Source: Frateuria_A sp035943815
Lineage (GTDB): Bacteria > Pseudomonadota > Gammaproteobacteria > Xanthomonadales > Rhodanobacteraceae
Length of the DNA stretch: 64,000 nt
Assembly (NCBI RefSeq): GCF_035943815.1
Contig: NZ_DASZBU010000005.1
Span: forward strand, 62,001-126,000
Direction: 5' to 3'
Position numbers and translations under genes: made by a program
Shown here: positions 1 through 11,693 of the stretch, piece by piece
Numbering within the stretch: position 1 is the first letter of the stretch
Layout of the letters: each line of letters starts with the position of its first letter
Notes under the pieces: model-generated
What the model was told of the DNA's origin: nothing
The model's input: only the letters and a program-made list of their open reading frames with translations
The model's database searches: none

Positions 1-296
1 GCCAGTTCCACTTCGCCGGCCGGCTGGAGAATCCGATCACCGAGCTGCAGGGTGACGCGGCGGTCGAGGCCTTCGCCCGCACCCATCCGGACGGCCTGAT
101 CGTGACGCATCCGGGCAAGCTCGATGCCGACGCGCTGCGTTATCCGCTGCTGGTGCAGCCGTTCCGCTCCTCCTGGCTGGTGGTCTGGCCGGCTGCCACG
201 CTGGCCGATCTGCGCATGGGCCAGCGCCCGCCGGAACCGGCCCAGCCCACGCGCATCTATCCCGGCACCGACGGCCGTTACCGGCCGCTGCCGTGA
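1..296 (+). CDS. Membrane glycosyltransferase-like protein, C-terminal end (partial)
   Basis: The frame is open from the window edge (first full codon at base 3) to TGA at 294-296, giving the last 97 residues of a longer protein. The segment is soluble, with hydrophobic stretches around PLLVQPF and SSWLVVWPAA and a proline-rich tail. This resembles the C-terminal extracytoplasmic part of ArnT/PMT-family (GT39) lipid-linked sugar transferases, but the catalytic and membrane part lies outside the window, so the family is an inference. The stop overlaps the GTG start of the next gene by 4 bases (GTGA), implying translational coupling. Confidence 0.55.
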   Translation, partial: QFHFAGRLENPITELQGDAAVEAFARTHPDGLIVTHPGKLDADALRYPLLVQPFRSSWLVVWPAATLADLRMGQRPPEPAQPTRIYPGTDGRYRPLP

Positions 297-613
297 ACGT
301 CGCGCTGATCGCCGGCCTGCGCGCGCAATGCGGTGGGCCGCGCGACGGGGCGTTGCTCAGGTTCTCGCTCGGCAACGCCCTGCTCGGTGAAGGCCAGCCG
401 GCCGAGGCCGCGGCCGAACTGCGCCGTGCGCTCGACTTCGACGCCGGCTACTCGGCGGCGTGGAAGCTGCTCGGCAAGGCCTGCCTGGCGATGGACGACC
501 ACGAGGCCGCGGCCGCGGCCTGGCGCCAGGGCATCGCGGTGGCCAGCCAGCGCGGGGACAAGCAGGCGGAGAAGGAGATGTCCGTGTTCCTGCGGCGGCT
601 GGAGCGGGAATAG
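293..613 (+). CDS. Small TPR-repeat protein
   Basis: A 106-residue protein starting at GTG 293, which overlaps the preceding stop. Residues about 20-95 form two tetratricopeptide-like helical pairs: LRFSLGNALLGEGQPAEA and a second with AWKLLGKACLAMDDHEAA, alternating small and large residues as in TPRs. No signal peptide or membrane segment. Proteins of this kind are scaffolds for protein-protein contact; coupling to the upstream glycosyltransferase-like gene suggests a cell-envelope role, but no partner can be named. A GC-rich hairpin lies just beyond the stop. Confidence 0.75.
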   Translation: MNVALIAGLRAQCGGPRDGALLRFSLGNALLGEGQPAEAAAELRRALDFDAGYSAAWKLLGKACLAMDDHEAAAAAWRQGIAVASQRGDKQAEKEMSVFLRRLERE

Positions 614-645
614 GGCGGGACGAACGGCCTCGGCTTTTCCCTCGG

Positions 646-676
646 GATCCTTCCCCGCGGACGCCGGGGAAGGATC
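646..676. terminator. Convergent-gene hairpin (11-bp perfect stem)
   Basis: GATCCTTCCCC (646-656) pairs perfectly with GGGGAAGGATC (666-676) around a 9-nt loop. It sits between the convergent TPR and acyltransferase genes and covers the acyltransferase stop codon (675-677). There is no run of T on either side, so it is a weak intrinsic terminator at best. It may instead be one of the dispersed hairpin repeats seen elsewhere (compare 13832-13858). Confidence 0.5.
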
Positions 677-1565
677 ATCCGCGTCCGTCGTACGGATTGG
701 GCAGGCCGTGGGCCGACCAGCGCCGGTAATGCCATTGGTATTGCGCGAACGCGACCTCGACGCAGGCCTCCACGCCACGGTTCAATGCCGCGCAGGCCTG
801 CCGCGGATCGGCATCGTCCAGCCCCGCGGGCGCCGGCAGCAGGTGGATGCGGAAGCCCGCGCCGTGCGGCAACCGCTCGGCGAAGGCGAACAGCACGGCG
901 GCTCCGGTGCGCGACGCCAGCCGCGGCAGCAGCACCATGGTCAGGGCGTCGCGGCCGAAGAACGGCGCGAACTCGCCTTCGCCGGCGCGCGGCTTCTGGT
1001 CGGGCAGAATGCCCACCGCGCCGCCGGCGGCGAGCCGCTTGTACAGCGCGCGCACGCCGGCGCCCTCGGCCCGCACCTGCTCCGGCGCCAGCGCGCCGCG
1101 CACCTTGCGCAGCAGCTGCTCCACCGCTGGGAACCGCGGCGGGCGGTAGAGGATCGCCATCGGCGTGCGGCTGCACAGCCAGTAGTTGAGCAGCTCCCAG
1201 CAGCCCAGGTGCGGCGCGGCGATGATCACGCCGCGGCCCTCGGCCAGCGCCGCATCCAGCAGGTCGCCGCCACGTACCTCGCGCACCAGCCCCAGCGCCC
1301 TTTCGGCGCCGGCGCCCCAGACCTTGACGATCTCCGCGCCCGACTTGCCGCCCTCGGCCATCACCTCGCGGAGCAGCGCCGCCCGGGCCGCAGGCGCAAG
1401 TCCCGGCCGCGCGATCGACAGGTTGACCGCGGTGACGTGCGCCGTGCGGCCCCGCCGCCATCGCAACAGACGGCCAAAAAGCGCACCCGCGCCCTGCAGC
1501 CACCGCAACGGCAGCAGGCCCAGCAGGCGTAGTGCGAGATAGAGCAAGTAGACGTCGGGGCGCAT
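675..1565 (-). CDS. LpxL/HtrB-family lysophospholipid (lipid A) acyltransferase
   Basis: 296 residues from ATG 1565; a longer in-frame extension to 1694 exists but would put a non-conserved leader before the membrane anchor. Residues 5-35 form a hydrophobic N-terminal anchor. H119-X4-E124 in PHLGCWE is the catalytic motif of the LpxL/LpxM superfamily, and GILPDQKPRAGEGEF is the usual second block with substrate-contact residues. Family members transfer an acyl chain from acyl-ACP onto a lipid A precursor or another lipid at the inner membrane. The compact sequence could be either a true LpxL or an acyltransferase of an aryl-polyene/ornithine-lipid type; I cannot separate these. Divergent from dtd. 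Confidence 0.85.
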   Translation of the reverse strand: MRPDVYLLYLALRLLGLLPLRWLQGAGALFGRLLRWRRGRTAHVTAVNLSIARPGLAPAARAALLREVMAEGGKSGAEIVKVWGAGAERALGLVREVRGGDLLDAALAEGRGVIIAAPHLGCWELLNYWLCSRTPMAILYRPPRFPAVEQLLRKVRGALAPEQVRAEGAGVRALYKRLAAGGAVGILPDQKPRAGEGEFAPFFGRDALTMVLLPRLASRTGAAVLFAFAERLPHGAGFRIHLLPAPAGLDDADPRQACAALNRGVEACVEVAFAQYQWHYRRWSAHGLPNPYDGRG

Positions 1566-1680
1566 CGTCGGCGTGGGGTCCGGGCCGCTCTCTGCGGCGA
1601 TCAAGGGAACGGCGGGCCTGCCGCTAAGGACGGACCATCCCGTATTCTTGCAGGGACGCCCTGCGGACGTTACCCCCGGC

Positions 1681-2124
1681 ATGATCAGCCTCATCCAGCG
1701 CGTGCAGTCCGCCAGCGTGGTGGTCGAGGATCAGTGCGTGGGCGCGATCGGCCCGGGGCTGCTGGCGCTGGTGGCGGTGCAGCCCGCCGACGGCGAGGCG
1801 CAGGCCAGGCGGATGCTGGAACGCCTGCTCGGCTACCGTGTGTTCGCCGACGAAGCCGGGCGCATGAACCGCTCGCTGGCCGACACCGGCGGCGGCCTGC
1901 TGCTGGTCAGTCAGTTCACGCTGGCCGCCGATACCCGCTCGGGCATGCGGCCGAGCTTCACCTCCGCCGCCCCGCCAGAGCACGGACGGCGCTGGTTCGA
2001 GCGCCTGGTGGAACTGGCTCGGGCAACGCACGCCGGAGGGGTGGAAACCGGGCGCTTCGGCGCCCATATGGAAGTTCGGCTAGTCAACGACGGCCCCGTC
2101 ACCTTCTGGCTCGACGTGCCATGA
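1681..2124 (+). CDS. dtd: D-aminoacyl-tRNA deacylase
   Basis: 147 residues, the normal size for bacterial DTD. Hydrolyses D-amino acids (and glycine from tRNA-Ala) mischarged on tRNA, a chiral proofreading step in the cytoplasm. The start ATG 1681 gives the canonical beginning MISLIQRVQSASV. SQFTL (residues 77-81) and NDGPVT (136-141, with the Gly-cisPro pair) are the two motifs that build the active-site pocket. An upstream in-frame extension to 1573 is not conserved in kind and was not used. Divergent from the acyltransferase, 115 bases away. Confidence 0.95.
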   Translation: MISLIQRVQSASVVVEDQCVGAIGPGLLALVAVQPADGEAQARRMLERLLGYRVFADEAGRMNRSLADTGGGLLLVSQFTLAADTRSGMRPSFTSAAPPEHGRRWFERLVELARATHAGGVETGRFGAHMEVRLVNDGPVTFWLDVP

Positions 2125-2224
2125 GCAGCACAAGCGCCCTCCACGAACAAGCTGGCCCACTGCGCAAACGCCCATCTGGCGCGATTTTTGCGTAGGCGGC
2201 CGATGAATTTTTTCACTCCCGAAC

Positions 2225-2253
2225 TGGTCAAAAAAGCGCCACATCGCTATACT
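2225..2253 (+). promoter_or_regulatory. Sigma-70-type promoter of rpoD
   Basis: TGGTCA (2225-2230), 17-nt spacer, TATACT (2248-2253), ending 28 bases before the rpoD start. The -10 is a near-perfect match and the spacing is ideal; the -35 matches at four of six positions. The upstream tract 2208-2237 is the most AT-rich part of the gap between dtd and rpoD. Confidence 0.65.
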
Positions 2254-2281
2254 GATCGGTTCCTGCATCCCGGCGGTAGGT

Positions 2282-4147
<1,866 letters not shown>

Positions 4148-4167
4148 GCGCGATCCTAAGCACCGCC

Positions 4168-4200
4168 ACGACGCCCGCCCCGCGCGGGCGTCGTCGTTTG
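4168..4200 (+). terminator. rpoD intrinsic terminator
   Basis: ACGACGCCCGC (4168-4178) and GCGGGCGTCGT (4184-4194) form a perfect 11-bp stem with a 5-nt loop, followed by the T-rich tail CGTTTGTT. It lies 20 bases after the rpoD stop and upstream of the split tRNA gene, insulating the two units. Confidence 0.85.
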
Positions 4201-4310
4201 TTCCCTCGGAGAACGAAGGTTCCGGGCGAAGTTTTTCAGGCTTACCGCGAGCCGAACCGCCGTCCCCCGCCTACCCATCCCCACCCCACCCCAAGTACCA
4301 TCGCCACCAC

Positions 4311-4632
4311 GGGCCTATAGCTCAATGGTTAGAGCAGGGGACTCATCGAAAGGTGCCGCCGCGCCGTAATGCGCGGACGGGAACGGGATGAATTCAGGGA
4401 AACCTCAGCGGCATGGCCGGTGGCAACCCTGAGCCAAGCCGGCGGTACACCGCCGGAAGGTGCAGAGACTACCTGGGGGCTATGAAGTGCCCTTGATCAC
4501 AGGCTAGAGCGTCCCGCGCCCCACCCGTCCATGCCACCGGCTGGACGGAGGGCGAAGAGATAGTCCGCGCCGGCGGGAAACCTCCGGGCCACGCGAATCC
4601 CTTGGTTCCAGGTTCGAGTCCTGGTGGGCCCA
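4311..4632 (+). tRNA. tRNA-Ile(CAU), interrupted by a group I intron
   Basis: Exon 1 is 4311-4346 and exon 2 is 4596-4632; joined they give a 73-nt tRNA. Acceptor stem GGGCCTA/TGGGCCC (with T6-G67 pair), D arm AGCTCAATGGTTAGAGC, anticodon stem GGGGA/TCCCT, loop CTCATAA, and T arm CCAGG-TTCGAGT-CCTGG all close. The anticodon is CAT (4344-4346). The body, including TTGGT in the variable region, is closest in memory to E. coli ileX/ileY (isoleucine-2, whose C34 is converted to lysidine to read AUA), not to elongator tRNA-Met. CCA is not encoded (ACAT follows the last pair), so it must be added after transcription. The icd start codon lies 102 bases downstream. Confidence 0.92.
4347..4595 (+). 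ncRNA. Group I self-splicing intron (IC3-like) in the anticodon loop
   Basis: 249 nt inserted directly 3' of the anticodon CAT. Exon 1 ends in T and the intron ends in G (4595), as group I chemistry requires; IGS bases GTG (4353-4355) can pair with exon CAT with a terminal U-G wobble (P1). P2 is CCGCGC/GCGCGG (4359-4376) with a GTAA-type loop. Core elements run in order: AATTCAGGGAAACCT (P region, from 4391), GCAACCCTGAGCCAAGCC (Q, ends 4440), GGTGCAGAGACTAC (R, 4459-4472) and GAAGAGATAGTCC (S, 4553-4565). P6 CCGGCGG-TACA-CCGCCGG and a GAAA tetraloop near 4577 are also visible. These blocks match the Azoarcus tRNA-Ile intron closely as recalled. No open reading frame for a homing endonuclease fits inside. 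Confidence 0.92.
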
Positions 4633-4734
4633 CATTCCGAGAGCGTCCGATTCCGCGCATGCCGCGCACCGCTCTTGTCCGTTCCCGCCGGCCGCCTGGA
4701 GCGGCGCGGCTCCACGCCTGCGAGAGGTCCCGAA

Positions 4735-6969
<2,235 letters not shown>

Positions 6970-6972
6970 CGC

Positions 6973-8040
6973 ATGCGGGGCCACTGGCTGGCGCTGGGGT
7001 TGATGCTGGCGCTGGCCGGCGGTGCGTCGTTGCACGCGCAGTCGGTGCCGGCCGCTGCGTCCACCGTGCATGCGGTGGACCTGCCGGCGGTCTCGGTCAG
7101 CGGCGTGCAGCCCGGGCCTGGCCTGTGGAAGGTCAGCCGTAACGGTCACGTGATGTGGGTGCTGGGCCTGGTGCCGGCGATGCCCGCCCAGGTGCAGTGG
7201 CGCTCGGACGAGGTAGCCGCGGCGATCGCCGGCTCGCAGGAGCTGCTCGAGCCGCCGCACGCCGATTTCGAGGTCAAGGCGGGTTTCTTCGCCAAGCTGT
7301 TCCTGCTGCCCTCCGCCTATGCGGCGCGCAAGAACGAGGATGGCCGGCGCCTGGAAGAGGTGCTGCCCGCGCCGCTGTACCAGCGCTGGCAGGCGCTCAA
7401 GGCGCGCTTCATCGGCCACGACAACGGCATCGAGCGCTGGCGGCCCATGTTCGCCGCGATGGAGCTGGAGAAGCGCGCCCGCAAGGCCTACGGCCTCACC
7501 GGCGATGCGGGCGTGCGCAACGCGGTCGATGCGCTGGCCGAACAACACGGCGTGCCGCGCATCCACGCCGACTACAAGGTGGTGATCGAGCATCCGCGCG
7601 ACGCGCTCAAGGCCTTCCGCAAGGCCGGGCCGCAGGACGTGGAGTGCTTCGCGCGCACGCTCGACAGCGTCGAGCACGACCTGCCGACGATGAGCGCGCG
7701 CGCCGATGCCTGGGCCATCGGCGACATCGAGGCGCTGCGGGGCATGCCCGACAGCCAGGCGCGCGATGCCTGCGTGCAGGCGCTCTCGGCGGCCGGGTTC
7801 GCCCGCCAGCTGGGCGTGGCCGACGTGCCGGCGAAAGTCGTCGCCACCTGGGTCGCCGCCGCGCGTGAGGCGCTCGCTAACCACCAGCAGACCTTCGCCC
7901 TGCTGCCGATCGACGAGTTGCTGCGGCCGGGCCCCTACCTGCAGGCGCTGCGGGCGGACGGCGCCACGATCGAGGCGCCGGACGACGTAGGGCCGGATGC
8001 GGGCGAAGCGTCACCCGCCAAGCCCGCATCCGGCGGCTGA
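6973..8040 (+). CDS. TraB/GumN family exported protein
   Basis: 355 residues with an N-terminal signal peptide (LALGLMLALAGGASLHA, cleavage about residue 22). The mature protein opens with GLWKVSRNGHVMWVLGLVPAMP, the characteristic first block of the TraB/GumN fold (metal-dependent peptidase-like), followed by a mostly helical body and SAREALANHQQTFALLPIDELL-type C-terminal block. In Xanthomonas a relative is encoded in the gum exopolysaccharide cluster but its function there is unsettled. Starts 3 bases after icd, so probably co-transcribed, without an obvious metabolic link. Convergent with the aldo/keto reductase. Confidence 0.8.
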   Translation: MRGHWLALGLMLALAGGASLHAQSVPAAASTVHAVDLPAVSVSGVQPGPGLWKVSRNGHVMWVLGLVPAMPAQVQWRSDEVAAAIAGSQELLEPPHADFEVKAGFFAKLFLLPSAYAARKNEDGRRLEEVLPAPLYQRWQALKARFIGHDNGIERWRPMFAAMELEKRARKAYGLTGDAGVRNAVDALAEQHGVPRIHADYKVVIEHPRDALKAFRKAGPQDVECFARTLDSVEHDLPTMSARADAWAIGDIEALRGMPDSQARDACVQALSAAGFARQLGVADVPAKVVATWVAAAREALANHQQTFALLPIDELLRPGPYLQALRADGATIEAPDDVGPDAGEASPAKPASGG

Positions 8041-8044
8041 AGAC

Positions 8045-8995
8045 TCAGGCTTCCGCGCTGGCCAGGTCCAGCTGCGCGATCTCATCCGGCGCCAGCGAGA
8101 GCCGCACCGCGCCCAGCAGCTCGTGCAACTGCGCCACGCTGGTGGCGCTGGCGATCGGCGCGGTGAGGCCGGGGCGGGCGATCAGCCAGGCCAGCGCCAC
8201 CTGCGCGGGCGAGGCATGGTGCGCAGCGGCGACCCCGTCCAGCGCGGCGAGCCCGCGCAAGCCTTGCGGGTTGAGGAAGCGCTTGGCCGCGCCGCCGCGT
8301 GCGCTGCTCTTGGCCAGGTCCGCCTCGCTGCGGTACTTGCCGGAGAGGAAGCCGCTGGCCAGCGCGTAGTAGCTGATCACGCCGACCTGCTCGCGGCGCA
8401 CCAACGGCTCCAGCTCGCGCTCGTAGCCGGCGCGCCGCAGCAGGTTGTACTCGGGCTGCAGCGACTCGTAGCGCGGCAGGCCGTGCTGGGCCGACATCCG
8501 CAGCGCCTCGGCGAAGCGGTCGGCGGTGTAGTTCGAGGCGCCGATCGCGCGCACCTTGCCCTGCTCGATCAGCCGCCCGAACGCGCCGAGTGTCTCGGCC
8601 AGTGGCACCGAGGCGTCGTCCTCGTGGGCCTGGTAGAGGTCGATGCAGTCGATCTGCAGGCGCCTGAGCGAGCCTTCCACCGCCTGCTGGATGTTGACCG
8701 GCGACAGGCCCGGCTGCTCGGCCCACTTGGCCACCTTGGTGGCGATCACCACCTTGTCGCGCTTGCCGCTGGCCTTGAGCCAACGGCCGATGATCGCCTC
8801 CGACTCGCCGCCCCGGTTGCCTGGCACCCAGGCCGGATAGACGTCCGCCGTATCGATGAGGTTGAAACCGGCATCGACGAAGGCGTCGAGCAGTTCGAAG
8901 GCGCGCGGTTGGTCCACGCTCCAGCCGAACACGTTGCCGCCGAAGGCGAGCGGGGCGATGGAGAGCGGCGAGCGGCCTAGCGGACGCAGTTGCAT
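8045..8995 (-). CDS. Aldo/keto reductase
   Basis: 316 residues, a complete (beta/alpha)8 AKR. The catalytic tetrad is visible: D and Y in LIDTADVYPAW, K in ATKVAKW and H in YQAHEDD. The NADPH-binding tail includes PIASATSVAQL. The length and motif pattern fit the YajO/Tas-like oxidoreductase group, which reduces carbonyl compounds of uncertain physiological identity. Stands alone on the minus strand; its stop lies 4 bases from the TraB/GumN stop. Confidence 0.9.
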   Translation of the reverse strand: MQLRPLGRSPLSIAPLAFGGNVFGWSVDQPRAFELLDAFVDAGFNLIDTADVYPAWVPGNRGGESEAIIGRWLKASGKRDKVVIATKVAKWAEQPGLSPVNIQQAVEGSLRRLQIDCIDLYQAHEDDASVPLAETLGAFGRLIEQGKVRAIGASNYTADRFAEALRMSAQHGLPRYESLQPEYNLLRRAGYERELEPLVRREQVGVISYYALASGFLSGKYRSEADLAKSSARGGAAKRFLNPQGLRGLAALDGVAAAHHASPAQVALAWLIARPGLTAPIASATSVAQLHELLGAVRLSLAPDEIAQLDLASAEA

Positions 8996-9055
8996 GGGGA
9001 TTCCTGTCGCAGCGGGGATCCTTACGCAGATGGAGCGGCGCCGCAGGGAATCAAG

Positions 9056-9088
9056 CGTTGCCCTGGTGCGTGACTCACCAGGGCAACG
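9056..9088. terminator. 13-bp perfect hairpin
   Basis: CGTTGCCCTGGTG (9056-9068) pairs with CACCAGGGCAACG (9076-9088) around a 7-nt loop. On the minus strand it lies 17 bases after the stop of the candidate small gene and is followed by GCTTGATT, a poor T tract. It may end transcription of that gene or protect the reductase mRNA. Confidence 0.55.
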
Positions 9089-9105
9089 TCCCGGACTGCG
9101 TGGGA

Positions 9106-9279
9106 TTAGCCGATCAGCGCGGCGCGCACCACCGCGCGCCAGCGCAGCATCGGCGCTACCGGCTTGGCGGTGGGTGCACGGCGGCCGCGCGTTGCCGGCG
9201 CATCTTCGCGCCAGCGCAGTTCCGTGGCAGGGAGGGCGTGGCCGTGCAGGTACAGCAACTGCTTCCAGAGCGGTTTCAT
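9106..9279 (-). CDS. Possible small basic protein, 57 residues
   Basis: ATG at 9279 to TAA at 9106. The product opens MKPLWKQLLYLHGHALP and is rich in Arg, Ala and Trp; it has no signal peptide or clear domain. A GGAGT sequence sits 5 bases before the ATG, and a 13-bp hairpin follows the stop, both of which favour a real gene. I do not recognise the family. In this GC-rich genome a 57-codon frame can occur by chance, so the call rests on the flanking signals. Confidence 0.42.
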   Translation of the reverse strand: MKPLWKQLLYLHGHALPATELRWREDAPATRGRRAPTAKPVAPMLRWRAVVRAALIG

Positions 9280-9347
9280 GGATGGACTCCGGTGGGGGTG
9301 TTGCCTTGGGGTGCGCTCAAGGTACGCCGTGGGCTAGCGGCCAAAAA

Positions 9348-9360
9348 GCGATATATTCGC
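9348..9360. promoter_or_regulatory. Palindrome upstream of the GH3 gene
   Basis: GCGA and TCGC arms flank TATAT, in an A/T-rich pocket (AAAAAGCGATATATTCGC) about 95 bases upstream of the beta-glucosidase start. It could be a -10 region (TATATT) or a repressor/activator half-site pair. No matching -35 was found. Confidence 0.3.
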
Positions 9361-9453
9361 AAGTCAGCCTTGACCGGAATTCAAGGGTAAGGGTGTTGAA
9401 CCGAGCTGCCGCCGCGCTGTGGCAGGCCACCTACCTGGCGAGGAGGAGCACTG

Positions 9454-11679
9454 ATGAAAGGCATCCGCTGGAGGGCGCCGCGCCGCGCCCCTTTCACCCC
9501 GAGCCGGTTTCTCTTGGGCCTGTTCACCCTCGGCCTGATGGCCACCGCCGCCGCCGCGGCATCGCCGGCCCCGACCGGCCCGTCCACCTCCCCCGACGCC
9601 GGTGCGCACGCCCTGCTCGGCCAGATGACGCAGGCGGAGAAATTCCAGCTCATCCGCAGCGCGTTCGGCGAGCCCGACCCGGCGCATGGCCTGGCCAAAC
9701 CGGCCGGTGCCCTCGGCTCGGCCGGCTACGTCGCCGGCATCCCGCGGCTGGGTATCCCCGCGCAGCAGTTGAGCGATGCCGGCCTGGGCGTGGCCAACCC
9801 GATCAACGTGCGCCCGGGCGATGGCGCCACCTCGCTCCCCGCAGGATTGGCCACCGCGGCCAGCTGGGACCCGCAGGTGGCCTATGCCGGCGGCGCGATG
9901 ATCGGCAACGAGGCCTGGCGCAAGGGCTTCAACGTGCTGCTGGCCGGCGGCATGGATCTGCAGCGCGATCCGCGCAACGGGCGCAACTTCGAGTACGCGG
10001 GCGAGGACCCGCTGCTGGCCGGCACGATGGTCGGCGCCGCGGTGCGAGGCATCCAGGACCAGCACGTGCTTGCCACCGTCAAGCACTTCGCGCTCAACGA
10101 CCAGGAAACCGCGCGCAACACCATCGACGCGCGCATCGGCGAGCAGGCCATGCGCGAGTCGGACCTGCTCGCCTTCGAACTGGCCATCGAGCGGGGCAAG
10201 CCCGGCTCGGTGATGTGTTCCTACAACAAGGTCAACGGCGACTGGGCCTGCGAGAACCGCTTCCTGCTCGAACAGGTGCTCAAGCATGACTGGGCCTTTC
10301 CCGGCTACGTGATGTCCGACTGGGGCGCCGTGCACAGCGCGGCAAAGGCCGCCAATGCCGGGCTCGACCAGGAATCGGCCGCCGAGGCGTTCGACAAGGA
10401 GGTCTATTTCGGCAAGCCGCTCGAACAGGCAGTCGCGCGCGGCGAGGTGAGCCAGGCGCGGCTGGACGACATGGTCGAGCGCATCCTGCGCAGCATGTTC
10501 GCGGTAGGCCTGATGGACCATCCCCCGCAGCCGGGCCCGATCGACCGGCAGGCCCACCTGGCGGTGGCGCAGCACACGCTGGAGGCCGGCGCGGTGCTGC
10601 TGCGCAACCAGGATGCGTTGCTGCCGCTGGCAAGCGACCTGAAGTCCGTCGCCGTGATCGGCGGCCATGCCGACAAGGGCGTGATGGCCGGTGGCGGCTC
10701 CTCGATGGTGACGCCGTATGGCGGCAATGCGGTGCCGGGCCTGGAGCCGGCGACCTGGCCGGGGCCGGTGACGTTCGATCCGTCCGCACCGCTGGCCGCG
10801 ATCCAGGCCCTCGCCGGCGGAGCGAAGGTGGACTTCGCCAGCGGCGACGACGTGGCCGCTGCAGCGGCACTGGCCGCGCACGCGCAGGTGGCGGTGGTGT
10901 TCGTCACGCAGTGGGCGGCCGAGTCCTTTGACGCGGCCGACCTCAGGCTGCCGGGGAACCAGGATGCGCTGGTGGATGCGGTCGCCCGGGCCAACCCGCA
11001 TACGGTGGTGGTACTGGAGACCAACAGCCCGGTGGCGATGCCATGGCTCGATCGCGTGGGCGCCGTGCTGCAGGCCTGGTATCCGGGCAGCGCCGGCGGC
11101 GTGGCCATCGCGAACCTGCTGTTCGGCAAGGTCGACCCGTCCGGCCGGTTGCCGATCACCTGGCCGCGCGCACTGGACCAGTTGCCGCGGCCACAGTTGC
11201 CGGGCGCCACGGCAGGCACCTCCGCAGCGACCAGCGTCGACTACGGCATCGAAGGCGCCGACGTCGGTTACCGCTGGTTCCAGCGCACGCACCGCGAGCC
11301 GCTGTTCCCGTTCGGCTTCGGCCTTTCCTACACGCGCTTCGCCCATGGCGAGCCGGTGGTGGAGATGCATGACGGCCGGCCCCGCGCGCGCGTGACCGTG
11401 CGCAATACGGGCAAGCGCGACGGTGCGGACGTGGTGCAGATCTACGTGCAGGTGCCCGGCTCGCCGGTGCGGCGGCTGGCCGGCTTCGGCAAGGTGGTGC
11501 TGGCGCCGGGGCAGTCGCGTGAGGTAAGCGTCGAACTGGAGCCGCGTCTGCTGGCCGGGTTCGACACCGCGACGCAGCGCTGGGTGATCCACGCGGGCCG
11601 CTACGCGGTCTACGCCGGCCGCTCGGCAGCCGACCTTTCCGCGCCGCGTTACGTGCAGTTGCCGCAACGCCGCCTGTAG
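9454..11679 (+). CDS. Beta-glucosidase, glycoside hydrolase family 3, exported
   Basis: 741 residues. An N-terminal signal sequence (LLGLFTLGLMATAAAAASPA) sends it to the periplasm or outside. Family GH3 (beta/alpha)8 domain spans about 50-370, with the acid-binding KHF near residue 210 and the catalytic nucleophile D289 in VMSDWGAV. The C-terminal alpha/beta sandwich and fibronectin-type III-like domain follow (block GFGLSYTRF and the closing VQIYVQVPGSPVRRLAGF). It hydrolyses terminal beta-linked glucose (or related sugars) from oligosaccharides. AGGAGG at 9441-9446 fixes the ATG. The LysR gene begins 14 bases later, so the three genes to frmA may form one transcript. Confidence 0.93.
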   Translation: MKGIRWRAPRRAPFTPSRFLLGLFTLGLMATAAAAASPAPTGPSTSPDAGAHALLGQMTQAEKFQLIRSAFGEPDPAHGLAKPAGALGSAGYVAGIPRLGIPAQQLSDAGLGVANPINVRPGDGATSLPAGLATAASWDPQVAYAGGAMIGNEAWRKGFNVLLAGGMDLQRDPRNGRNFEYAGEDPLLAGTMVGAAVRGIQDQHVLATVKHFALNDQETARNTIDARIGEQAMRESDLLAFELAIERGKPGSVMCSYNKVNGDWACENRFLLEQVLKHDWAFPGYVMSDWGAVHSAAKAANAGLDQESAAEAFDKEVYFGKPLEQAVARGEVSQARLDDMVERILRSMFAVGLMDHPPQPGPIDRQAHLAVAQHTLEAGAVLLRNQDALLPLASDLKSVAVIGGHADKGVMAGGGSSMVTPYGGNAVPGLEPATWPGPVTFDPSAPLAAIQALAGGAKVDFASGDDVAAAAALAAHAQVAVVFVTQWAAESFDAADLRLPGNQDALVDAVARANPHTVVVLETNSPVAMPWLDRVGAVLQAWYPGSAGGVAIANLLFGKVDPSGRLPITWPRALDQLPRPQLPGATAGTSAATSVDYGIEGADVGYRWFQRTHREPLFPFGFGLSYTRFAHGEPVVEMHDGRPRARVTVRNTGKRDGADVVQIYVQVPGSPVRRLAGFGKVVLAPGQSREVSVELEPRLLAGFDTATQRWVIHAGRYAVYAGRSAADLSAPRYVQLPQRRL

Positions 11680-11693
11680 CGCCGGAGCGCCCG

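Larger units (their letters stand above)
8996..9453. other. Intergenic region with one small gene and regulatory palindromes
   Basis: 458 bases between the aldo/keto reductase and the GH3 gene. It holds a strong hairpin (9056-9088), a candidate 57-aa gene on the minus strand (9106-9279), and, before the GH3 gene, the palindrome GCGA-TATAT-TCGC (9348-9360) inside the only AT-rich stretch. No other coding frame looked real. Confidence 0.5.
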
